From an uncultured Streptomyces sp. (GTDB lineage Bacteria > Actinomycetota > Actinomycetes > Streptomycetales > Streptomycetaceae), in assembly GCA_946480485.1 (NCBI GenBank), contig CAMLJW010000018.1, forward strand, positions 1-23,835: a stretch of 23,835 bases of DNA, in the 5' to 3' direction. How positions within the stretch are numbered: the stretch's first letter is position 1; every line of letters starts with the position of its first letter. A program made the position numbers and the translations under genes. Shown one piece after another: positions 16,058 to 22,183 of this stretch. Under the pieces are notes generated by a model, which was not told where the DNA came from, did not search any database, and worked only from the letters and a program-made list of their open reading frames with translations.

Positions 16058-16095
16058 GGCCGGTCCGAGCAGGGGCTCGTCGCCCCGGACCGGCC
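16058..16095. terminator. Bidirectional terminator between convergent genes
   Basis: GGCCGGTCCG (16058-16067) pairs perfectly with CGGACCGGCC (16086-16095), with an inner GAGC/GCTC stem. It lies between the SpoIIE-family stop and the stop of the convergent gene, so it can serve both. Confidence 0.65.
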
Positions 16096-16110
16096 TATCC
16101 GGACCGCCGG

Positions 16111-17640
16111 TCAGAGCGCGCCCCCACCACCTCTCCGCCCCCGAGTCCCGCTGCCCCCGAAGCTCCAGGGGCCGCTCTGCGGCGAGCCACCCATCCCACT
16201 GCCGGCCGTCGCTCCGAGGATGATCCCGCCGAGCACGGCCCCACCCACCCCGCCGTCCGCCCCCGCAGACGGATTCCCGTACACCCGCACGTCCCGCTCG
16301 GCGAGCTCCCGAGCCTGCCGAGCGAGCGCGTCGGCCCGCTTGAAGTCCGCGAGGGTGACCACCTCCTGCCCCACAAGCCGCTCCGCCTCCGCCAGGCGGG
16401 TCCGGGCCTCGCTCCCCACGGCGCCCCGATGCGTGGTGATGAAATCCGCGGCAGCCACCACCGTGCTGCGGGCCGGAAGCAGAGCCTGCCCGAGGAGCCC
16501 ACGGGCCCGCTCGACCGAGGGTTCGCGGGCGGTCGCCAGAGCGGCGCCGGCCTCCGCGACCCGACGGAGGGCGGCGATCGGGTCGTACGGGCCGACGGAA
16601 CACTCACGCCGTACCCCGACCAGAACCGATTCCGCGAGGGCGATACGGCCGCGCAGCCAACCCACGGTCACCCCCATTCTTTCCAAGGGCCCACGCTCCA
16701 CCGCGAGGTCGTCCTCCAGCTCGCCGAGCGCGGCGGACAACCGGCCGGCGGCAGTGGCGAGTTCCTGAGCGAGCCGCTCGACGGCGCCGACGAGGATCCC
16801 CGCCTGGTCGACGGCACCCTCGGCGGCCCGCAGATGCACGGCGGCCCGCTCGTTGTGGCCCGAGTCGACGGCCTGCCGGGCCAGGTCGAGATGAGTCGAC
16901 GCGAACAGCAGCCGCTGCTCGGCCTGCTCGACGTGACCGACTACGGGAAGGACGGCAGAGGCCGCGTACCGCCCGCCGGCCTCGACGAGCGTGGCTCCCG
17001 CGACCGGGATCAGCCCGGCGACCTCCCGAAACCGCCCCTCGGCCCCCTTCAGCGCCTCCGGCGCCCTCCGCTCCGGCGCCCGCACCTGGTCGAACCCGGC
17101 CGCCTGCGAGTCCAACCGCCGCCCCGCCTCAGTACACCGCCCGATGATCTCCCCCAGCATCCGCCGCGTGGTGTCTTCGTGCGGCTGCCGGAACGGGGTG
17201 TCGTCGAGCTCCTGCCGCACCCGGAAGGCCGCGCGCAGCCCCCTCTCCGCATACGCCACGGCCTCCGTGAACGGCGTCACCGTCTCCGCCCCGAGCTGAG
17301 CCGCGGCGAACCCGAGTTCCTCGCGACTGGTGCGCACCGCGTCATCCACACCGACGAGTAACCGCCGTGCCTGCCGGTCGAGCTCGAAGAGGGGAGCGGG
17401 CAACGCACTCAGGCCACCAGGAGTCGTAGAAGTCCGAGTCCGCCGGCTCCGCCGCGTATACGCGTACGCCGCCCACACCACCACCCCGGCCAGCACGCCG
17501 AGAGGCGGCACAAGATCGACCCAGGATGTCTCGTCCCCACCCGGCCGGGTCACGCCGCCCGACGCGACCACCGAATCCGGCCCACGCGGCACCGTCGCGG
17601 ACAGCACGAGCCACACAAGACCTACCAGCCCCCCGACCAT
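16111..17640 (-). CDS. Membrane-anchored coiled-coil protein with TPM-type tail, TTA codon
   Basis: A 509-residue protein. Near the N-terminus are two hydrophobic segments (about 3-16 and 43-60, the latter LGVLAGVVVWAAYAYTRR), then long heptad-rich, Ala/Glu/Arg-rich helices to about residue 465, then a glycine-rich tail ending GRRGGGGAL. This resembles the C-terminal half of actinobacterial TPM-domain proteins, but the TPM phosphatase domain that should sit between the two hydrophobic segments is reduced to some 25 residues. The ATG at 17640 was chosen; the upstream in-frame extension to 18009 has no domain and overlaps the sdhB end. Leucine 94 is a TTA codon (17361-17359), so bldA dependence is possible. 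It converges on the SpoIIE-type gene. Function unknown. Confidence 0.65.
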   Translation of the reverse strand: MVGGLVGLVWLVLSATVPRGPDSVVASGGVTRPGGDETSWVDLVPPLGVLAGVVVWAAYAYTRRSRRTRTSTTPGGLSALPAPLFELDRQARRLLVGVDDAVRTSREELGFAAAQLGAETVTPFTEAVAYAERGLRAAFRVRQELDDTPFRQPHEDTTRRMLGEIIGRCTEAGRRLDSQAAGFDQVRAPERRAPEALKGAEGRFREVAGLIPVAGATLVEAGGRYAASAVLPVVGHVEQAEQRLLFASTHLDLARQAVDSGHNERAAVHLRAAEGAVDQAGILVGAVERLAQELATAAGRLSAALGELEDDLAVERGPLERMGVTVGWLRGRIALAESVLVGVRRECSVGPYDPIAALRRVAEAGAALATAREPSVERARGLLGQALLPARSTVVAAADFITTHRGAVGSEARTRLAEAERLVGQEVVTLADFKRADALARQARELAERDVRVYGNPSAGADGGVGGAVLGGIILGATAGSGMGGSPQSGPWSFGGSGTRGRRGGGGAL

Positions 17641-17972
17641 GGCATGCCCCACCCGCACACCTATGTGCGACGAGACTCGGCGCGAGCGACTCCGTCTTTG
17701 GGACACCGTCACATTTGGGAGCGTATGCCCCCCTACGTACCCCCGCGACCGGGGTACCCCCACCCTGGTATGCAGGAGGCTGGCACATCCCGGCCATGCC
17801 GCTCTCGGGAGCCCCGGCAGCGCCCGGAGCGGTGGCCGGGACGGGCCGGCTGTGCCGTGGCCCGGCCCGCGACGCCCTACGGTTCGGCCGGAGCTCCGGG
17901 ATGTGGGACAGGTCGTCGGTGTTGCCCTGATGCACCGGGCACGCCGCGACCGCCGACGGGGAGCCGCCACGA
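17641..17972. other. Intergenic region after sdhB
   Basis: These 332 bases separate sdhB from the coiled-coil gene on the same strand. They hold a hairpin (17737-17757) and a spaced heptamer TTTGGGA at 17697-17703 and 17714-17720. On the minus strand the spaced heptamers read TCCCAAA, about 60-80 bases before the start at 17640, where an operator or promoter element would lie. No gene is supported. Confidence 0.45.
17737..17757 (-). terminator. Candidate terminator of the sdh operon
   Basis: GTACCCC (17737-17743) pairs with GGGGTAC (17751-17757) over a seven-base loop, about 215 bases beyond the sdhB stop. It may end the sdh transcript. Confidence 0.4.
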
Positions 17973-18743
17973 CTACGACTGCCGCCTCCTGATCTTCGAG
18001 CCCAGCCACACCAGCGGATCGTACTTACGGTCGACCGCCCGCTCCTTCAAGGGAATCAGAGCGTTGTCCGTGATCTTGATGCCCTCGGGGCAGACCTCCG
18101 TGCAGCACTTGGTGATGTTGCAGTAGCCGAGCCCGTGCTCGTCCTGGGCGGTGCCCTTGCGGTCCAGGCCCGCCTGGGCCGCCGCGTCCAGCGGATGCAT
18201 GTCCAGTTCGGCGACACGCATCAGGAAGCGCGGGCCCGCGAACGCCGTCTTGTTCTCCTCGTGGTCGCGGACGACATGGCATGTGTCCTGGCACAGGAAG
18301 CACTCGATGCACTTGCGGAACTCCTGCGAGCGGTCCACGTCCTCCTGCATCATCCGGTACTCGCCGGGACCGAGGTCGGCGGGCGGCACGAAGGACGGCA
18401 CCTCCCGCGCCTTCGTGTAGTTGAAGCCGACGTCGGTGACGAGATCACGTACCACGGGAAAGGCCCGCAGGGGAGTGACCGTGACCGTCTCCTCCCGCCC
18501 GAACACCGACATACGCGTCATGCACATCAGCCGGGGCCGCCCGTTGATCTCCGCCGAACACGAACCGCACTTGCCCGCCTTGCAGTTCCACCGCACGGCC
18601 AGGTCCGGCGCCCGGGTCGCCTGGATCCGGTGGATGATGTCCAGCACCACCTCGCCGTCGTTGACCTCGATCTCGAAGTCCTCCAGGCCACCGCCCGAGA
18701 CATCCCCGCGCCACACTCTGAAGCGGGCCTCATAGCTGCTCAC
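17973..18743 (-). CDS. sdhB: Succinate dehydrogenase iron-sulfur subunit
   Basis: A 256-residue iron-sulfur protein that carries electrons from the SdhA flavin to the membrane subunit. The [2Fe-2S] ligands lie in WNCKAGKCGSCSAEI plus a downstream Cys. The [4Fe-4S] motif is CIECFLCQDTC. The third centre uses CNITKCCTEVCPEG, where the Cys-x5-Cys-x3-Cys spacing of SdhB is kept and an extra Cys lies beside the middle ligand. The start is GTG at 18743; it overlaps the sdhA stop by four bases (GTGA), a translational-coupling arrangement. Last gene of the operon. Confidence 0.93.
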   Translation of the reverse strand: MSSYEARFRVWRGDVSGGGLEDFEIEVNDGEVVLDIIHRIQATRAPDLAVRWNCKAGKCGSCSAEINGRPRLMCMTRMSVFGREETVTVTPLRAFPVVRDLVTDVGFNYTKAREVPSFVPPADLGPGEYRMMQEDVDRSQEFRKCIECFLCQDTCHVVRDHEENKTAFAGPRFLMRVAELDMHPLDAAAQAGLDRKGTAQDEHGLGYCNITKCCTEVCPEGIKITDNALIPLKERAVDRKYDPLVWLGSKIRRRQS

Positions 18744-20686
18744 TCGTACAGCTCCTCTTCGGTGAGGTACTTGACCAGCTCCTCCTTCTCGAAGAGAGCC
18801 AGCAGGTCGGGGCGGATGGGCTCGGTCGTCTCCCGGGAGAGACGGATCTGGCCGCGCACCGGGTCCGTGGCCGCCAGCCCGCCCGTGGGATCAGCCAGTC
18901 GGCACAGCAGATGGAGACGCCGCCACTCCCGCTCCATCCCCGGATGGTCCTCACGGGTATGGCCGCCACGCGACTCCGTACGCTCCAGGGCGGCCCGCGC
19001 CACGCACTCGCTGACGAGCAGCATGTTGCGCAGGTCGAGGGCGAGATGCCAGCCCGGGTTGAACTGCCGGTGCCCCTCCACGCCGGCCCACCGCGCCCGT
19101 ACGCGCAGATCCGCCAGCTTCTGCAGGGCCGCCTCCATCTCCTCCTCCCGGCGGATGATGCCGACGAGGTCGTTCATGGTCTGCTGGAGTTCCTGGTGGA
19201 GGGTGTACGGGTTCTCCGGCGACCGCCCGGTCTCCGCCCCCGCCTCCGGCCCCTCCGCCGAGAACGGCCGCAACGCCTCCGCCGCCGACGAGTCGACCTG
19301 GCCGTCGTCCACGACGGGGCGCTCCCCGGAGAGCTCCGCGGCGTACCGCGCCGCGTGCGCCCCCGCCCGCCGGCCGAACACCAGCAGATCGGAGAGCGAG
19401 TTGCCGCCGAGCCGGTTGGAGCCGTGCATGCCGCCGGCGACCTCCCCGGCCGCGAACAGCCCCGGCACCTCGCGCGCCGCCGCCGTGTCCGACTCGACCG
19501 CGATACCGCCCATCACATAGTGACAGGTGGGCCCCACCTCCATCGCCTCGGCGGTGATGTCGACGTCCGCGAGCTCCTTGAACTGGTGGTACATGGAGGG
19601 CAGCCGGCGCCGGATGACCTCGGCGGGCATACGCGTCGACACGTCCAGCAAGACGCCGCCGTGCGGCGAACCCCGCCCCGCCTTGACCTCCGCGTTGATG
19701 GCCCTCGCCACCTCGTCACGCGGCAGCAGCTCGGGCGGACGCCGGTTGTTGTCCGGGTCCTCGTACCAGCGGTCGCCCTCCTCCTCGGACTCGGCGTACT
19801 TGTCCTTGAAGACGTCCGGGATGTAGTCGAACATGAACCGCTTGCCCTCGGAGTTCTGCAGCACCCCGCCGTCGCCGCGCACGGACTCCGTGACGAGGAT
19901 GCCCTTCACCGACGGCGGCCAGACCATACCGGTCGGATGGAACTGCACGAACTCCATGTTCAGCAGGGGAGCCCCGGCCAGCAGCGCCAGCGCGTGCCCG
20001 TCACCGGTGTACTCCCACGAGTTCGACGTCACCTTGAACGACTTGCCGATGCCTCCGGTGGCGATCACCACCGAAGGGGCTTTGAGGACGAAGAAGCGCC
20101 CGGACTCGCGCGCGTAGCAGAAGACGCCCGAGACCCGGCCGCCCTCGTCCTTCAGGATCCTGGTGACCGTGCATTCCTGGTAGACCTTCAGGCGCGACTC
20201 GTAGTCACCCGTCTCCTTCCGGTCCTCCTGCTGAAGCGACACGATCTTCTGTTGGAGCGTGCGGATCAGCTCCAGTCCCGTACGGTCGCCGACGTGCGCG
20301 AGGCGCGGATACTCGTGCCCGCCGAAGTTGCGCTGCGAGATCCGCCCGTCCTTCGTGCGGTCGAAGAGGGCGCCCCAGGTCTCCAGTTCCCAGACGCGGT
20401 CCGGGGCCTCCCGCGCGTGCAGCTCGGCCATCCGCCACTGGTTGAGGAACTTCCCGCCGCGCATGGTGTCGCGGAAGTGGACCTGCCAGTTGTCCCCGGC
20501 GTTGACGTTGCCCATCGCCGCCGCGATGCCGCCCTCGGCCATCACCGTGTGCGCCTTGCCGAACAGGGACTTGCAGATCACGGCCGTGCGGGCGCCGCGT
20601 TCCCGCGCCTCGACGGCGGCCCGCAGCCCGGCACCGCCCGCGCCGACCACGACGACGTCCCACTCCTGTCGGTCCACTACGGACAT
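18740..20686 (-). CDS. sdhA: Succinate dehydrogenase flavoprotein subunit, Sdh1 type
   Basis: A 648-residue flavoprotein that oxidises succinate to fumarate in the citric acid cycle and respiratory chain. The FAD fold begins VVVVGAGGAGLRAA (Gly15-Gly20 motif); the covalent FAD histidine is His46 in KAHTVMAEGG; active-site elements include FVQFHPTGMV and HGSNRLGGNSLSDLLVFGRRAG. The sequence resembles the Sdh1 type of mycobacteria and streptomycetes rather than the canonical SdhA of the four-gene operon. A polar linker (about 450-490, rich in Glu, Ala and Pro) joins the flavin and C-terminal helical domains. The ATG overlaps the sdhC stop (TGATG), with GAGG seven bases upstream. Confidence 0.94.
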   Translation of the reverse strand: MSVVDRQEWDVVVVGAGGAGLRAAVEARERGARTAVICKSLFGKAHTVMAEGGIAAAMGNVNAGDNWQVHFRDTMRGGKFLNQWRMAELHAREAPDRVWELETWGALFDRTKDGRISQRNFGGHEYPRLAHVGDRTGLELIRTLQQKIVSLQQEDRKETGDYESRLKVYQECTVTRILKDEGGRVSGVFCYARESGRFFVLKAPSVVIATGGIGKSFKVTSNSWEYTGDGHALALLAGAPLLNMEFVQFHPTGMVWPPSVKGILVTESVRGDGGVLQNSEGKRFMFDYIPDVFKDKYAESEEEGDRWYEDPDNNRRPPELLPRDEVARAINAEVKAGRGSPHGGVLLDVSTRMPAEVIRRRLPSMYHQFKELADVDITAEAMEVGPTCHYVMGGIAVESDTAAAREVPGLFAAGEVAGGMHGSNRLGGNSLSDLLVFGRRAGAHAARYAAELSGERPVVDDGQVDSSAAEALRPFSAEGPEAGAETGRSPENPYTLHQELQQTMNDLVGIIRREEEMEAALQKLADLRVRARWAGVEGHRQFNPGWHLALDLRNMLLVSECVARAALERTESRGGHTREDHPGMEREWRRLHLLCRLADPTGGLAATDPVRGQIRLSRETTEPIRPDLLALFEKEELVKYLTEEELYE

Positions 20687-21507
20687 CAGAACAACCTCGG
20701 ATCTTCAAAGGCACCGGACGCCACCAGGTACACGTAGAAGTCGGCGAGCGCCACGCTCACCAACGACGTCCAGGCGAGCTGCATGTGGCGGGCGTTGAGC
20801 TTCCCCACCCACTGCCACATCCGGTAGCGCACGGGGTGCTGGGAGAAGTGCTTGAGCCGGCCGCCGACGATATGCCGGCAGGAGTGGCAGGAGAGGGTGT
20901 ACGCCCAGATCAGCACGATGTTGACCAGGAACACCAGGGTGCCCACGCCCATGTGCCCCCACGCGTAGTGCTCGTCGCGGAAGGCGAGCACGGTGTCGTA
21001 TGTGAGGACGCCCGCGACCAGCAGCGCGGCGTAGAAGAAGTAACGGTGGATGTTCTGCAGGACCAGCGGGAAGCGGGTCTCGCCGGTGTACTTCTTGTGC
21101 GGCTCGGCGACCGCGCAGGCCGGGGGCGACGCCCAGAAGCCCCGGTAGTAGGCCTTGCGGTAGTAGTAGCAGGTCAGCCGGAAGCCGAGCGGGAAGATCA
21201 GGATGATCAGGGCCGGGGACAGGCCCCACCAGCCTCCGAGGATCTCCCAGTTCGGGCCGCTCCTCATCGGCTCGCAGTTCTCCGCCAGACAGGGCGAGTA
21301 GAACGGCGAGACATAGGGCGCCGCGTAGTAGGCGGTGTTCGCGAAGGCCCGCCACGTCGAGTAGACGACGAAGGCCAGCAGCCCGGCCGCGGTGGCGGCG
21401 GGTGCCAGCCACCAGCGGTCGGTCCGTAGATGCGGTGCGGCGATCGCGGCGCGAGTTCCGCTCCGTACGCCGCCGCTGTTCGGATGGGGTTCCGTGCCAG
21501 TGGCCAA
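20686..21507 (-). CDS. sdhC: Succinate dehydrogenase cytochrome b/membrane subunit, Sdh1 type
   Basis: A 273-residue membrane protein that anchors SdhAB and passes electrons to quinone. Five hydrophobic segments are seen (about 33-52, 94-115, 155-175, 185-207 and 245-265), with a conserved-looking loop after the first (YVSPFYSPCLAENCEPM) that is typical of single-subunit Sdh1-type anchors. Conserved His residues lie in NIHRYFFY and CHSCRHIV and are candidate heme ligands. The start is a TTG at 21507: GGAG sits nine bases upstream, and starting here avoids the 55-base overlap with the preceding gene that the upstream GTG (21582) would cause. The stop overlaps the sdhA start. Confidence 0.87.
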   Translation of the reverse strand: MATGTEPHPNSGGVRSGTRAAIAAPHLRTDRWWLAPAATAAGLLAFVVYSTWRAFANTAYYAAPYVSPFYSPCLAENCEPMRSGPNWEILGGWWGLSPALIILIFPLGFRLTCYYYRKAYYRGFWASPPACAVAEPHKKYTGETRFPLVLQNIHRYFFYAALLVAGVLTYDTVLAFRDEHYAWGHMGVGTLVFLVNIVLIWAYTLSCHSCRHIVGGRLKHFSQHPVRYRMWQWVGKLNARHMQLAWTSLVSVALADFYVYLVASGAFEDPRLF

Positions 21508-21516
21508 GGGGGTGGA

Positions 21517-21520
21517 CTCC
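21517..21520 (-). promoter_or_regulatory. Ribosome site deciding the sdhC start
   Basis: GGAG on the minus strand, nine bases before TTG at 21507, inside the gap after the upstream small gene. It favours the TTG over the earlier GTG. Confidence 0.45.
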
Positions 21521-21527
21521 AGTCGGA

Positions 21528-21815
21528 TCAGGGTGCGTGCCGGTCGCGGGCGCCGAGACCCTCGTCGTCCGAGTCCGTCCACAGAGTGCTGTCGTAAGGG
21601 GTGTCGGGGATGGGGACCAGGTCGGGCCGCCCAGGGGTGGCCGGCCCGGAAGCGGCGTCACGCAGCAGCGCGACGCTCTCGCGCAGGTGGTCGGCGTCGG
21701 TGCGCACCCGGCGCATCTCCAGACCGCCACCGATCTGCTGTTCCAGCCGTCCCACGGACCGGAAAAGGTCGTTGAGACAGCGCTGGACGGTTGTCAGGTC
21801 ATCGTGCACGGACAT
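21528..21815 (-). CDS. Small helical protein at the head of the sdh operon
   Basis: A 95-residue protein with no recognised domain. Residues 1 to about 52 are amphipathic helix (MSVHDDLTTVQRCLNDLFRS at the start, then GRLEQQIGGGLEMRRVRTD and LRESVALLRDA), and the rest is a Pro/Asp-rich tail. There is no membrane segment or signal peptide. GAGGG sits six bases before the ATG. It ends 20 bases before the sdhC start on the same strand, so it probably shares the sdh mRNA. It may be an accessory factor for the complex or unrelated. Coding status is supported by the clean ribosome site, position and non-shadow composition; function unknown. Confidence 0.6.
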   Translation of the reverse strand: MSVHDDLTTVQRCLNDLFRSVGRLEQQIGGGLEMRRVRTDADHLRESVALLRDAASGPATPGRPDLVPIPDTPYDSTLWTDSDDEGLGARDRHAP

Positions 21816-22119
21816 GACTTGCCCTCACTTCCGCGGACCCTCCGGCCCAAGGCGGCAACGTTCATGCGCCTGCGAGTGTCGCGCGTCACATCGGCCCTGT
21901 GAAGGGATCTGCACGGATCAACGGAACGTGTCGCCGCCTGCGCGCCGTACACGCGCTCCTTTCCGACGCTCGGTTCGCCGAAGCGTGCCCAAGGCGTGCC
22001 CCTCGGCCCACGCGCCGGTGTGTGGGCCAGATGGGTGGGCTTCGCTCACTCCGCCGCCGTGTCGCCACCCGATTACCCGAGCTCCCCCCTTCAGTAGGGC
22101 GATAGATCTGATCAACTTC

Positions 22120-22125
22120 ATTATA
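22120..22125 (-). promoter_or_regulatory. Perfect -10 box for the sdh operon
   Basis: TATAAT is read on the minus strand (5' flank CCG, 3' flank GAAG). No TTGACA is found 17 bases upstream; that place is taken by the palindrome at 22134-22149. The start would lie near 22113, giving a leader of about 300 bases. Confidence 0.55.
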
Positions 22126-22133
22126 CGGACAAA

Positions 22134-22149
22134 TGTGATCTAGCTCACC
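22134..22149. promoter_or_regulatory. CRP/FNR-type palindrome TGTGATCTAGCTCACC
   Basis: The 16-mer matches the classical CRP consensus TGTGA-N6-TCACA at 14 of 16 positions when compared with TGTGATCTAGATCACA, and it sits 35-50 bases before the ATG of the solute-binding gene and over the -35 zone of the minus-strand TATAAT. Rex boxes have a similar outer shape but match less well (11 of 16). Candidate regulator: the streptomycete Crp protein. Confidence 0.6.
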
Positions 22150-22183
22150 AAGCAGGGTCATCATCGCCCCGGAGGTACCAGTC

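Larger units (their letters stand above)
21816..22183. promoter_or_regulatory. Divergent control region between sdh and ABC transporter genes
   Basis: These 368 bases lie between the minus-strand sdh operon and the plus-strand solute-binding gene. They become AT-richer near 22090-22150, which marks the promoter zone. Two elements are annotated separately: a minus-strand TATAAT and a CRP-type palindrome. No gene is supported. Confidence 0.6.

Noticed and set aside
13982..16603. Long minus-strand open frame (873 codons) opposite the SpoIIE-family gene
   Set aside because: It mirrors the codon periodicity of the real gene on the other strand, has low-complexity Gly/Arg/Glu-rich composition and contains no domain.
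17641..18009. N-terminal extension of the coiled-coil protein upstream of 17640
   Set aside because: The extension is Arg/Pro-rich without a domain, overlaps the sdhB 3' end and carries no ribosome site; the ATG at 17640 follows a GGTGGGG motif and precedes the first hydrophobic segment.
18911..20737. Plus-strand open frame opposite sdhA
   Set aside because: Antisense shadow of a strongly supported succinate dehydrogenase gene; no domain or ribosome site.
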